From positions 62,001-126,000 of the forward strand of contig NZ_KQ033914.1 in assembly GCF_000969835.1 (NCBI RefSeq): a stretch of 64,000 nucleotides of DNA. The letters run 5' to 3'. This document shows, in pieces, positions 36,830-45,500 of this stretch; within the stretch, counting starts at the first letter, position 1, and the number at the start of each line of letters is the position of its first letter. Position numbers and translations under genes: made by a program. The notes below the pieces were generated by a model. It ran no database searches and was not told the DNA's origin. It was given only the letters and a program-made list of their open reading frames with translations. Origin of the DNA: Parabacteroides goldsteinii DSM 19448 = WAL 12034 (GTDB lineage Bacteria; Bacteroidota; Bacteroidia; Bacteroidales; Tannerellaceae).

Positions 36830-37870
36830 TCAATCTTTGTTAGGCAAAGATAGTAAAAAGTCGGTAATGAGAGGTAGATGATCGCTGTAACCACCCTCAT
36901 ATTTAAAACCATAATAGGTGCGGAAAGGTCGTTTGCCGTGCCAGGTCTTATCATTAGTGAGCAGGAAGGGGGGCATGAATATTCGATTGCTTCCGGGAAC
37001 AACATGCATGGGAGAGTTTTTATCGATCAGATTGCCGGATACGATGATATGATCCAGCTGATTCCATTCTCCCTGATACTTGTGGGTTCCGGGGTTGTTC
37101 AGGACATGGGGATCGGCAAAAAGGTTGTAGAGCTTGCCGGATACCGGATTTCCGGAGGTTTTTCCGGCAGACAGTATTTGTGTGATACTGGCGTTTTCCG
37201 GTGTGTCGTTAAAATCTCCCATGATCAGCAGCTGAGGCGTTTTCCGGATTTGCAGCAAGGAATCACACAGATGCCTTAATGTACGGGCAGCATCGAAGCG
37301 GTCGGCTTCGCTTTCCTTTTCACCTCCGTAGCGCGAAGGAAGATGACAGACGAATACATCTAATGTATCGGAGGTTATTACTTTTCCCCATACATGGAGA
37401 ATGTTACGTGTCTGTTTATGTGTTTTATGGGTGAAGAGTACCGGGTGTTCTTTATGGCCGATGTATCCGAATTGAGTTCGTTGATAAAGAAGGGCGGAAT
37501 TTATTCCCCTTGTATCTGAACCGTGTGTCATGCAGTACCGGTATTGTTGTTGTTTCAAAGGTGTCCGGTTCAGCAAATGGATCAGGACGGAATCGTTTTC
37601 CACTTCACAGAGGCCGATTAGGGCGGGAGTATCCCATTCACCTGCGGCGCTGATTACTTTGGCTATTTGCTGAAGTTTATGGTAATATCGTCCGCGTGTC
37701 CAGTGATGATTACCCGATGGGAGGAAGTCATTATCGTTCTTGTCCGGATTGTCTTCGGTGTCGAACAGGTTCTCTACATTGTAACTCATAACCCTGAATC
37801 CGGGCTGGGCGTTTACCGGATGGGAGAGAAAGGCGAGAACGCAAATTAATATAGTTAAGGTCCTGGTCAT
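36830..37870 (-). CDS. Secreted endonuclease/exonuclease/phosphatase-family protein
   Basis: 346 residues with a signal peptide to about 21 (ILICVLAFLSHPVNA). RVMSYNVENLFDTED at the start, CEVEND with the metal-binding Glu, IMGDFNDTP and a C-terminal YSDHLPLI with the catalytic His are the EEP fold hallmarks. Possible substrates are DNA, phosphoinositides or sphingolipids. Probably in an operon with the M23 gene. Confidence 0.87.
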   Translation of the reverse strand: MTRTLTILICVLAFLSHPVNAQPGFRVMSYNVENLFDTEDNPDKNDNDFLPSGNHHWTRGRYYHKLQQIAKVISAAGEWDTPALIGLCEVENDSVLIHLLNRTPLKQQQYRYCMTHGSDTRGINSALLYQRTQFGYIGHKEHPVLFTHKTHKQTRNILHVWGKVITSDTLDVFVCHLPSRYGGEKESEADRFDAARTLRHLCDSLLQIRKTPQLLIMGDFNDTPENASITQILSAGKTSGNPVSGKLYNLFADPHVLNNPGTHKYQGEWNQLDHIIVSGNLIDKNSPMHVVPGSNRIFMPPFLLTNDKTWHGKRPFRTYYGFKYEGGYSDHLPLITDFLLSLPNKD

Positions 37871-37882
37871 ATTTAATTGTTT

Positions 37883-39397
37883 TTATTCTTCTTCTTTAGG
37901 AACAAATTCATAAGCGCCTATATCCGGCCCGTTGTTTGTCAGTCGGTTTACGCCGTTACGATCGACCGGATATTTCTGGGAAACAAACAAATCGGCTTTG
38001 CCTACGCCGGGAGTTGTTTCTTTATCCGGACGGAAATCATACATATATTTATTCTTTTCTCCGCCGGTCATCCGGTACTCCATTTTACTCTCGTCTTTTC
38101 CTTTAATAAAAATGACATCGGTAAAGTTTTCACTACTGGTTTGATCCATCATTACGACGCAGTGATCGAAATGATATTTTAAATCGTTGTTTCTTAGGAG
38201 CATGGACTTGGTCCCAATATCGATTTTTATTTCTTTACCGGCACCTAGACTACCATCGATTATACAATTGTCGAAATTGGCTTGTAATAAATCATATGGC
38301 ATGATCGCTTTATTTGAATTTGAATAATTGTCAAATAGTTGTAAGGTATGACTGGCTTCACCTTCTTTAGATTCCGAATGCCGGCTTTTGGCAGAGATGT
38401 AGTTTGCAAGTGTACAATGTGTAAAGCTATATTTGCCTCCATTTAATACAACAACGTCTACCGTAGCATTTGTGAACTCGCTGTTAGCGGCTTCCAGATT
38501 GCAGTTGGTTGCAGTCAATACATTCCCATCCATATTGGTGATCTGCGAATTGTTAATCTTCAATTTGGATTTTTCCGGATCAGAAGCCTTGCAGGTTATG
38601 CCGTTGTTTCCGTTTCTTACTATTACATTATTAAATATGTTGTCAAAACTTTCATTGTTGAATACAATTCCTTCCCATTGTCCCGGTGTGCGGTCGTAGG
38701 GTAGTATGTCGAGTATGAAATCGAGACGGTCACCGCGGAAGACTATCGGTTTATCCATGGTTCCGTTCGCAATGATCGTTCCGTCAACGATGATCTTTGC
38801 TTTGTCGTGCATATAGAAAGTGGTGCCTTCTTCGATATTAACTGTTACACCTTTGTCTATCATCAGGCTGTCATATATCAGATAAGGACGTTCGGCTGTC
38901 AGCTTGGTGTCTTCACTCAATGTCTGTCCGCCTTTTATCAGCTTGACATCCTGTCCGCATGCCTCCAGTAAAACTGTTTGTTTCACGCTGTTGTAGGTGA
39001 ACACTATTGAATCCTGGATTAATAACGGTTGGTCTTTTCCATTCGGATTGACAGTGACTTCCACAAATATATACATGCTGTCTTTGGCTGCAATTCTGAC
39101 ATTGTCGAAGTTGTCACCTTTTCGTCCGTCCACGTTGATACGGAATCCGCTGGTAGCAGGCGAGGCTTGTATGATTCTCTCTATATTCAGCGGCTCACTG
39201 TTTTTGTTGTAAACCATGAATTGCTTTGTGGCTGAACCTATCGTGGTAAAGACGGTATCGAATGATAAGGTATCTGTCGAGAAACTCAACCGGTGATTCG
39301 GATTGGTCGAATAATTTTCGTCCAGCCCGTCGCATCCAGCCAACAGGTTGAGTAAAAGTGTACATATTATAAGCAACGGCGCTGTAATTCTTTTCAT
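37883..39397 (-). CDS. Lipoprotein with right-handed beta-helix repeats
   Basis: 504 residues. Lipobox LLAGC gives a lipidated Cys near 22. Residues about 35-150 resemble an Ig-like fold (LSFDTVFTTIGSATKQFMVYN). Residues about 195-400 have repeated short strands (NVIVRNGNNGITCK, KLKINNSQITNM, NLEAANSEFTNATVDVVVLN) typical of parallel beta helices. The end RLTNNGPDIGAYEF is the choice-of-anchor/polymorphic outer membrane type. Surface-exposed lipoprotein of unknown ligand. 13 bp upstream of the EEP gene. Confidence 0.82.
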   Translation of the reverse strand: MKRITAPLLIICTLLLNLLAGCDGLDENYSTNPNHRLSFSTDTLSFDTVFTTIGSATKQFMVYNKNSEPLNIERIIQASPATSGFRINVDGRKGDNFDNVRIAAKDSMYIFVEVTVNPNGKDQPLLIQDSIVFTYNSVKQTVLLEACGQDVKLIKGGQTLSEDTKLTAERPYLIYDSLMIDKGVTVNIEEGTTFYMHDKAKIIVDGTIIANGTMDKPIVFRGDRLDFILDILPYDRTPGQWEGIVFNNESFDNIFNNVIVRNGNNGITCKASDPEKSKLKINNSQITNMDGNVLTATNCNLEAANSEFTNATVDVVVLNGGKYSFTHCTLANYISAKSRHSESKEGEASHTLQLFDNYSNSNKAIMPYDLLQANFDNCIIDGSLGAGKEIKIDIGTKSMLLRNNDLKYHFDHCVVMMDQTSSENFTDVIFIKGKDESKMEYRMTGGEKNKYMYDFRPDKETTPGVGKADLFVSQKYPVDRNGVNRLTNNGPDIGAYEFVPKEEE

Positions 39398-39489
39398 TTT
39401 CTCTAAATGTTAAAATGTATGCCTTTGTGTTCTTGTTTCTTTATAAACAAACGATTTATAAAGAATGTTTTCAGGCATTAACATAAAAA

Positions 39490-39524
39490 AAGAGGAAAAA
39501 CACGATTAAAGTGTTAATCCTCTT
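39490..39524 (-). terminator. Rho-independent terminator of pepD
   Basis: AAGAGGAAAAACAC (39490-39503) pairs with GTGTTAATCCTCTT (39511-39524) with two mismatches; on the minus strand the stem is followed by a run of T. It lies 24 bp past the pepD stop. Confidence 0.8.
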
Positions 39525-39547
39525 CTTATAACGCAGAATATTTAATT

Positions 39548-41020
39548 TTATTTTGCCGGTACGCTTTTTAATAATTCTAAAAGATGAGCCCACCACAAAC
39601 CGACGGTCTTAATTTCGATCCGTTCGTTCGGAGAGTGAACATCTCTTAAAGTCGGTCCGAAAGAAATCATATCCAGATTAGGATATTTTTCGAGGAACAG
39701 TCCGCATTCCAGTCCGGCATGGATAGCCATGATCTTGGCGTCCTTATTGAATAAACGTTTATATGTATCCTGTGCGACTTTCAAGATTTTGGAATCCGGA
39801 TTAGGAGCCCATCCCGGATAACCGTCACCGTGGGTAACAATCGCTCCGGCCAGTTTAAATACGGAGGCTACCTGGTTGGCAATCATGTTTTTGCATGATT
39901 CGATGGAGCTACGCTGGCTGGTTCCGACAGTGATTATCAATTGTTCTGTTTCGGCTTCATGTCTCATTTTTACGGAAGCCAGGTTGGTAGAAGTTTCAAC
40001 CAATCCCTCGATGTCATGGCTCATACCGATAACGCCATGAGGACAAGCATGCAAAGCCCAGATAACCTTTTCCATATCGAAATTAGACAGGCATAATTCC
40101 GGACGGTCGGTCGATTCCATGGTGATCTGTACGTTAGGATCGATATGTTTCAGTTCGTTTTCGATATCCGCCGTATAGTTATTGAGCAGTACACGAACCT
40201 GTTCTTTATCTTCCGAATAAAGTCCGATGACTGCATGCGCTTCACGGGCTATCGCATTGCGCAGATTACCCCCTTCAATCGAACACAAAGTGAAGTCTGC
40301 TTCATTGTTCAATAAATACAGGAAACGAACCAGGATTTTATTGGCATTACCCAGTCCCTTGTGTATTTCACCACCGGAATGTCCGCCGTTCAATCCTTTT
40401 ACATCAATTTTGAAATATAACATATTGGGGTTGGTCGGGCGTTGTTCGCAATGGAACACGGCCTGTGTATCTTTTCCTCCGGCGCAGCCCATAAAGATTT
40501 CGCCTTCGTCTTCGCTGTCGAGGTTCAACAGGATATCTCCGGTCATGAAACCTTTTTCAAGAGCTTTAGCTCCGGTCAGGCCAGTTTCTTCGTCAACAGT
40601 GAACAGACATTCGATCGGTCCGTGTTCGATATCGTCGGAAGCCAGGATAGCCAGTTCGGCGGCAACACCGATACCATTGTCGGCTCCCAGCGTTGTTCCG
40701 TTGGCACGCAGCCAGTCTCCGTCTACAATTGTTTCGATCGGGTCGTTGTCGAAATCATGAACGGTTCCGTTGTTTTTCTCGCAAACCATATCCATGTGCG
40801 ACTGAAGGATAACAACCGGCAGCTTTTCATATCCGGGTGTTGCAGGCTTCGACATCAGGATGTTTCCGGCTGCATCTTTCTTTATGGCGATTTTATACTC
40901 TTTTGCGAACGATTCCAGATACTGGATCATTTTGCCTTCCTTCTTTGAAGGACGGGGCACTTGTGTTACCTGGTGGAAAAACTTCCAGACGATTTCAGGC
41001 TTTAAGTCAGTAATCTTCAT
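39548..41020 (-). CDS. pepD: Aminoacyl-histidine dipeptidase (M20 family)
   Basis: 490 residues, the usual PepD length. Zinc site residues: LQSHMDMVCEKN with His and Asp near 70-80, LGADNGIGVAAELA, and DEETGLTGAKALEKG with the catalytic Glu. A dimerisation domain lies in the middle. Hydrolyses Xaa-His and related dipeptides in the cytoplasm. Monocistronic with its own terminator. Confidence 0.94.
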   Translation of the reverse strand: MKITDLKPEIVWKFFHQVTQVPRPSKKEGKMIQYLESFAKEYKIAIKKDAAGNILMSKPATPGYEKLPVVILQSHMDMVCEKNNGTVHDFDNDPIETIVDGDWLRANGTTLGADNGIGVAAELAILASDDIEHGPIECLFTVDEETGLTGAKALEKGFMTGDILLNLDSEDEGEIFMGCAGGKDTQAVFHCEQRPTNPNMLYFKIDVKGLNGGHSGGEIHKGLGNANKILVRFLYLLNNEADFTLCSIEGGNLRNAIAREAHAVIGLYSEDKEQVRVLLNNYTADIENELKHIDPNVQITMESTDRPELCLSNFDMEKVIWALHACPHGVIGMSHDIEGLVETSTNLASVKMRHEAETEQLIITVGTSQRSSIESCKNMIANQVASVFKLAGAIVTHGDGYPGWAPNPDSKILKVAQDTYKRLFNKDAKIMAIHAGLECGLFLEKYPNLDMISFGPTLRDVHSPNERIEIKTVGLWWAHLLELLKSVPAK

Positions 41021-41139
41021 AATGTTACAATATATTATAGTTGTTACTATATAGTTAATAATGCAATCATTTCAGGAGTTATGTATGAAAAAAAGTAGAA
41101 TTAAATACCAAAAAGATACTTTATAATCACTTAAACTCT

Positions 41140-41147
41140 TATATTTG
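41140..41147 (+). promoter_or_regulatory. -7 box for the small membrane protein and OmpH/Skp genes
   Basis: TATATTTG, 20 bp upstream of the ATG at 41168. Confidence 0.55.
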
Positions 41148-41167
41148 CGTCCACAAATATAGAGAAA

Positions 41168-41386
41168 ATGCTTACAACGATATTATTAACGGTCATAATT
41201 CTTGTTATTTGTGTTGTGTTACTTGCTGTAAAAGTGATATTCAAGAAGGGGGGAAGGTTCCCGAATACGCATGTCGGAGGTAACAGAGCACTGAGTAAAA
41301 AAGGTATCCATTGTGCCAAGACGCAAGACCGCGAACAGAAGAAGCAAAAGAATCTATATGATAGAGTAAAAGAAATAGAAGAATAA
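41168..41386 (+). CDS. Small single-pass membrane protein conserved in Bacteroidales
   Basis: 72 residues. An N-terminal hydrophobic helix (about 3-24, ILLTVIILVICVVLLAVKVI) is followed by GGRFPNTHVGGNRALSKKGI and a charged helical tail. I recognise the type as a common short Bacteroidales protein but know no function. It precedes the OmpH/Skp gene by 23 bp. Confidence 0.75.
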   Translation: MLTTILLTVIILVICVVLLAVKVIFKKGGRFPNTHVGGNRALSKKGIHCAKTQDREQKKQKNLYDRVKEIEE

Positions 41387-41409
41387 AATAAGGATTTAAT
41401 TTACACTTT

Positions 41410-42015
41410 ATGAAGAACATTAACTACGTAATTAATGGTGTGCTCGCGGTGGCTGTCGTGATATTGTTCATAATGCAATTTTCCGACAAGAAAGAATCAA
41501 CAGTAACAAAAACATTTGCATCCGGAGAAGGTGATACAACAAACCTGCTTCCTATAGCCTATGTCAATGTAGATTCGCTTTTGCTTAATTATAATTATTT
41601 CAAGGATCTGAATGAACAGCTCCTGAAAAAAGAAGAAAATTCGCGTGCTAATGTAACACAGCAGGCACGTAATTTGCAGAATGAAGTTCAGGAATTCTAT
41701 CGTAAAGCAGAAAATAATGCATTCCTAACTCGTGAAAGAGCTCAACAAGAGCAGGAACGTCTGATGAAGAAAGAACAAGAACTGAAAGACTTGGATGCTA
41801 AATTGTCACAGGATTTGTTAATGGAACGCCAGAAGCTGAACGAACAGCTTCGTGATACAGTAGTTTCAAAATTGAAAGTATATAATAAGGAAAAAGGATA
41901 TCAGGTAATTTTCAGTAACACCGCAGAAGATAATATTTTGTTAGCCGGCGATGCTTACGATATCACAAACGAATTGATCGACTTGTTGAATAAGAGTTAT
42001 TCCAGCGGAAAATAA
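41410..42015 (+). CDS. OmpH/Skp-family periplasmic chaperone
   Basis: 201 residues. Membrane-spanning signal or anchor at 7-24. Then IAYVNVDSLLLNYNYFKDLN, a long coiled coil (about 60-150, QEFYRKAENNAFLTRERAQQ) and a C-terminal strand segment (GYQVIFSNTAEDNILLAGDAYDITN), the Skp tentacle architecture. Helps outer-membrane proteins reach the BAM complex. Confidence 0.9.
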   Translation: MKNINYVINGVLAVAVVILFIMQFSDKKESTVTKTFASGEGDTTNLLPIAYVNVDSLLLNYNYFKDLNEQLLKKEENSRANVTQQARNLQNEVQEFYRKAENNAFLTRERAQQEQERLMKKEQELKDLDAKLSQDLLMERQKLNEQLRDTVVSKLKVYNKEKGYQVIFSNTAEDNILLAGDAYDITNELIDLLNKSYSSGK

Positions 42016-42036
42016 GTAGTATCAAAAACGATATAC

Positions 42037-42073
42037 AAAAAGCTGTTGCATTAAATGTAACAGCTTTTTTTGT
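42037..42073 (+). terminator. Rho-independent terminator of the OmpH/Skp gene
   Basis: AAAAAGCTGTTGCATT faces AATGTAACAGCTTTTTTT, a stem of about 12 pairs followed by a T-run, 21 bp after the stop at 42015. Confidence 0.85.
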
Positions 42074-42110
42074 ATCATACCGTTTTATTTATTGTTATGC
42101 AGAGAGTAAA

Positions 42111-42184
42111 CCCCATTACAATGGGAGTATTTCCCCATATAGAAGGGGAAAATTCCCCACATAATAAAATAGGGTGGGGAAATT
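42111..42184. repeat. Cluster of three short hairpins rich in CCCC/GGGG
   Basis: CCCAT/ATGGG (42112-42116 with 42121-42125), TTCCCC/GGGGAA (42131-42136 with 42145-42150) and TTCCCCAC/GTGGGGAA (42153-42160 with 42174-42181) follow one another between two convergent genes. G/C runs stand out in this AT-rich spacer. No known element. Confidence 0.6.
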
Positions 42185-42192
42185 TGATAGGA

Positions 42193-42522
42193 TTATTTTT
42201 GTTGCTTTCCGGAAACGAATGATGAGTAGAGCAATAGTACGGCTGCAATTGTCAGGCAGATAATCCACTCTTTCATATCTTTGAACATCAATCCGGAGGC
42301 ACAGATCATCAGGACAGAGGCTATTATGTTAAAACGGTGCAACCTGCGTTCGCGAAACTCCATATCTTTAGTAGGGAGCGTCAGGAAGCATACAGCCATA
42401 CCGGCGGCTCCGACGGCAAACAGGTAAGGTGCCAGGAACCATTTGGTAAGGAAAAGGACTGCCCCGGCCAGTATCAGTAAACCGGCCATATTGAAAATGA
42501 TTGTTCTTGCTTTTTGATTCAT
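42193..42522 (-). CDS. Four-helix integral membrane protein
   Basis: 109 residues with hydrophobic helices at about 10-27, 30-48, 65-82 and 88-104. No residues suggest catalysis. Its start overlaps the FtsB-like stop by one base (TAATG), so it is translated with that gene. I do not recognise the family. Confidence 0.75.
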   Translation of the reverse strand: MNQKARTIIFNMAGLLILAGAVLFLTKWFLAPYLFAVGAAGMAVCFLTLPTKDMEFRERRLHRFNIIASVLMICASGLMFKDMKEWIICLTIAAVLLLYSSFVSGKQQK

Positions 42523-42827
42523 TATTTCTTTTTGATGATATAGACGTCTTCGTTCGGCTTCTTCATGAAATATTCTTCACGGGCGAAGCGTTCCAGACCT
42601 TCTTTGTCGGTACGAAGATCGTTCAGTTTCTTACTGTTTATCTCGATCTCTTTCTGATAATGTTTGATCTCTCTTTCCAGGCTGCGGATCTTTTCGTCGT
42701 ATGTATACCGCTTATACAAATTGCTGTCGCCCACTGTAAAAGTGAGGATCAAAAATCCAATGATAACCAACCAGTAGGCATTTATCCTGGATAGATACTT
42801 GTTGTAAAAGTCTTTTATGCGTGACAT
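42522..42827 (-). CDS. FtsB/DivIC-like septum formation initiator
   Basis: 101 residues from the ATG at 42827; a longer frame exists but overlaps the promoters. One membrane helix (about 14-33, YWLVIIGFLILTFTVG) and a coiled coil (about 45-80, KIRSLEREIKHYQKEIEIN), then RFAREEYFMKKPNEDVYIIKK, a DivIC signature. A bitopic division protein linking FtsL to FtsQ-type partners. Confidence 0.88.
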   Translation of the reverse strand: MSRIKDFYNKYLSRINAYWLVIIGFLILTFTVGDSNLYKRYTYDEKIRSLEREIKHYQKEIEINSKKLNDLRTDKEGLERFAREEYFMKKPNEDVYIIKKK

Positions 42828-42842
42828 GGAACTTCGTTTTTG

Positions 42843-42850
42843 CAAAGGTA
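42843..42850 (-). promoter_or_regulatory. -7 box for the FtsB-like operon
   Basis: TACCTTTG on the minus strand, 15 bp upstream of the ATG at 42827. Confidence 0.5.
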
Positions 42851-42866
42851 AATGAATTATTTTGTA

Positions 42867-42874
42867 TATCTTTG
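42867..42874 (+). promoter_or_regulatory. -7 box for dnaX
   Basis: TATCTTTG, 23 bp upstream of the ATG at 42898. Only 16 bp separate it from the divergent box for the FtsB-like gene, so the two promoters overlap. Confidence 0.55.
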
Positions 42875-42897
42875 TGTTGTTAATAAAAAAGCAAAGA

Positions 42898-44727
42898 ATG
42901 GACAATTATATTGTATCGGCAAGAAAATATCGCCCGTCTACCTTCCGTAGTGTTGTAGGGCAGAAGTCTCTTACCACTACACTAAAAAATGCAATACAAA
43001 GTAACAAACTTGCACATGCCTACCTTTTCTGCGGACCGCGTGGTGTCGGGAAGACTTCGTGTGCACGAATCTTTGCGAAGACAATAAACTGCCTGAACCC
43101 GGCAGCAGACGGCGAGGCTTGCAACGAATGTGAATCATGCCAGGCTTTCAATGAACAGCGTTCCTATAATATTCATGAACTGGATGCTGCCTCCAACAAC
43201 TCGGTCGACGATATCCGTTCGTTGATCGACCAGGTGCGTATCCCGCCTGCAATCGGAAAATATAAGGTCTTCATCATCGATGAGGTTCATATGCTGAGTT
43301 CGGCTGCATTCAACGCTTTCCTAAAAACGTTGGAGGAGCCACCGCATCATGCTCTGTTTATTTTAGCGACAACCGAGAAGCATAAAGTACTTCCGACTAT
43401 TCTGTCGCGTTGTCAGATATATGATTTCTCCCGCATCTCGATTGCCGATATGGTGGAACATCTGGAATATGTTGCCTCTCAAGAAAATGTGACTGCTGAG
43501 CCGGAAGCTTTGAACGTAATTGCCCAGAAAGCTGATGGCGGTATGCGTGATGCCCTGTCTATTTTCGACCAGGTAGTTAGTTTTACCAATGGCAATATTA
43601 CTTATCAGGCTGTCATCGACAATCTGAATGTACTCGATTACGAATATTATTTCCGTCTTACGGATGCAATCCTGGCAGGAAATGTACGTTCGTCTATCCT
43701 GATCCTGAATGAAATATTGAGCAAAGGATTTGACGGGCAGAATATCATTACCGGGTTGGCCGCCCATTTCCGTGATTTGCTGGTTTGTAAGGATGAGGCA
43801 ACTCTGATCTTGTTTGAAGTCGGAGCCTCGATCCGCGAAAGATATAAAGAGATGGCAAAACGCTGTCCGGATCAGTTGCTTTTTAAGGCGATCGAACTGG
43901 CCAATACCTGTGATCTGAATTATCGTGCCAGCCGTAACAAGCGCCTGCTGTTGGAACTGACGCTTATCCAGCTTTGCCAGTTGAGTAATGCAGGGCAGGC
44001 AGCCGACGATAAAAAAAAAGGAGTAATTGAACCTATCGCATCCGGTGCTCCTGGACAGCCTGTTTCTCAGGGTACACAGGCTTCACCACAGGGGCAACCT
44101 GTCCGTCAGCCTGTTCAATCATCCGGTTATCCCGGTTCACCGGCTTCACAGCAACCGGCTGATATGGGTAATAACAATGGTCGTGTAGTAACTTCGAATA
44201 TGCCTTCTTCGGCAACAGTTATTCCGCAGCCTCCTGCTGCAACTCCTCCTAAACGTCCTTCCCGTCCGCAACATTTGGGTACGTCGCTGAAAGAAATCGG
44301 TGTGGAAAAACCGAAGAACCAGATGGGGCAACAGGAAAACCGGACAGTTCAGGAGATGGTCAACCAGTTCACGGAAGAAGACCTGGTACGTTGTTGGGAT
44401 GCTTATGCGGCAAGCGGAATTATCGATAAGAAAGTTTATCTGAAGAATACGATGATCAACTGCAAGCCTGTTTTGCAGGAAAACTATTTCTTTGAAGTAG
44501 GTGTACATAATCCCGGTCAGCAGGATGAACTGAGTAATGGTTGTGTGGATTTATTGAATTATTTGCGTGCACAACTCAGAAATACGCGTATCCAGATGCG
44601 TGTCCGGATTATCGAAACGAACGAAAAGCATTTAGCCTATACGGCAACCGAGAAGTTCGAACATTTATTGACCGTAAATCCCGTCCTGGGAAAACTGAAA
44701 GACGAGTTCAATCTGACACTGGATTAA
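42898..44727 (+). CDS. dnaX: DNA polymerase III subunit tau/gamma
   Basis: 609 residues from the ATG at 42898 (MDNYIVSARKYRPSTF). Walker A GPRGVGKTS near 42-50, a zinc module with Cys in CLNPAADGEACNECESC, Walker B DEVHML, then sensor 1 ATTEKHKVLPTILSRC. Domain III ends near 365. A Pro/Gln/Gly-rich linker follows (about 375-465), then the tau C-terminal part that contacts the polymerase and helicase. The run of nine A at codons 372-374 sits exactly at the domain III/linker join; see the separate entry. Clamp-loader ATPase of the replisome. Confidence 0.96.
   Translation: MDNYIVSARKYRPSTFRSVVGQKSLTTTLKNAIQSNKLAHAYLFCGPRGVGKTSCARIFAKTINCLNPAADGEACNECESCQAFNEQRSYNIHELDAASNNSVDDIRSLIDQVRIPPAIGKYKVFIIDEVHMLSSAAFNAFLKTLEEPPHHALFILATTEKHKVLPTILSRCQIYDFSRISIADMVEHLEYVASQENVTAEPEALNVIAQKADGGMRDALSIFDQVVSFTNGNITYQAVIDNLNVLDYEYYFRLTDAILAGNVRSSILILNEILSKGFDGQNIITGLAAHFRDLLVCKDEATLILFEVGASIRERYKEMAKRCPDQLLFKAIELANTCDLNYRASRNKRLLLELTLIQLCQLSNAGQAADDKKKGVIEPIASGAPGQPVSQGTQASPQGQPVRQPVQSSGYPGSPASQQPADMGNNNGRVVTSNMPSSATVIPQPPAATPPKRPSRPQHLGTSLKEIGVEKPKNQMGQQENRTVQEMVNQFTEEDLVRCWDAYAASGIIDKKVYLKNTMINCKPVLQENYFFEVGVHNPGQQDELSNGCVDLLNYLRAQLRNTRIQMRVRIIETNEKHLAYTATEKFEHLLTVNPVLGKLKDEFNLTLD
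44011..44019 (+). other. A9 slippage site inside dnaX with immediate stops in both other frames
   Basis: GAT AAA AAA AAA GGA encodes Asp-Lys-Lys-Lys-Gly (371-375). A shift to the -1 frame gives AGG AGT AAT TGA, stopping at 44028-44030; the +1 frame gives GAG TAA, stopping at 44024-44026. Either slip yields a product of about 375-377 residues that ends after domain III, matching a gamma-like subunit. A9 is the run known to cause RNA polymerase slippage in Thermus dnaX; in E. coli a ribosomal -1 shift does the same job. Confidence 0.6.
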
Positions 44728-44794
44728 TTCTTTCAACGGATGAAACAAGGGCGGTTTTCTGTTTAGACAAATATTATAACGTTTTTGATCAGCC

Positions 44795-44829
44795 TTTATC
44801 CGCTAAATATTTGTATTTTAGCGGATAAA
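44795..44829. promoter_or_regulatory. Perfect 13-bp palindrome ahead of the Gly-zipper lipoprotein gene
   Basis: TTTATCCGCTAAA (44795-44807) and TTTAGCGGATAAA (44817-44829) are exact inverted repeats with a 9-nt loop, ending 14 bp before the ATG at 44844. No T-run follows on either side. It could be an operator or a leader hairpin; part of the loop (AATATTTG) is one base off a -7 box. Confidence 0.6.
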
Positions 44830-44843
44830 TAAAAAATGTTGAT

Positions 44844-45470
44844 ATGAGAATGAAGAATTGGCTCCTGTTTCTGATGATACCTGTGATTGGCACGGGTTGT
44901 GCGACAATGGATCCGACATCGCGTACGATAGTGGGTTCGCAGGTCGGCATGTTGGCGGGTACGGTTACCGGTGCAGTGATCGGGCATGCGGCCGGAGGAT
45001 ATCGCGGAGAGGCGATCGGTTCGTTTGTGGGATCGGTCGGAGGGACAGTTCTGGGTGCTGCCGCCGCTTCCTCTCAAAATCAACGTGACAGGAATACAGC
45101 GAGTGCCAGAGAGTATCAGGTCCCCTATCTGGTTATTGAGGATATTTATCTGGAAGACCGGAATAACAACCAGATCGTAGATGCAGGAGAAAGTTGCCGC
45201 ATCTCGTTTATCTTATCGAATGAAGGGAGACAAACGGCTTACAATATTGAGCCTGTTATCAAGGTCGAACAGGGGGGCAAATATGTGAAACTTTCAAAAC
45301 CTCTTGTTATCCGTCAGTTACCGCCGCATAAAAGAGTCAGTTATACTGTCACCTTGCATGCTTCTCCTAAATTGAAAGCCGGAGAAATAGTGCTGTCTGT
45401 CCGTTTGAAGTCTTCAGACGGTTATCTGACGGATAAGGAGACTTTTACATTGCCTGCTGGAAGATATTAG
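44844..45470 (+). CDS. Lipoprotein with glycine-zipper and Ig/CARDB-like domain
   Basis: 208 residues. Lipobox IGTGC puts the lipid on Cys19. Residues about 30-75 are a Gly-zipper (GMLAGTVTGAVIGHAAGGYR) like those of outer-membrane stress lipoproteins. Residues about 95-205 are beta-rich (YLEDRNNNQIVDAGESCRIS), resembling CARDB/Ig-like adhesion domains. Likely outer-membrane anchored; function unknown. Confidence 0.75.
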   Translation: MRMKNWLLFLMIPVIGTGCATMDPTSRTIVGSQVGMLAGTVTGAVIGHAAGGYRGEAIGSFVGSVGGTVLGAAAASSQNQRDRNTASAREYQVPYLVIEDIYLEDRNNNQIVDAGESCRISFILSNEGRQTAYNIEPVIKVEQGGKYVKLSKPLVIRQLPPHKRVSYTVTLHASPKLKAGEIVLSVRLKSSDGYLTDKETFTLPAGRY

Positions 45471-45500
45471 GCATTTATTTTTATAAGAAAACATCAGGCA

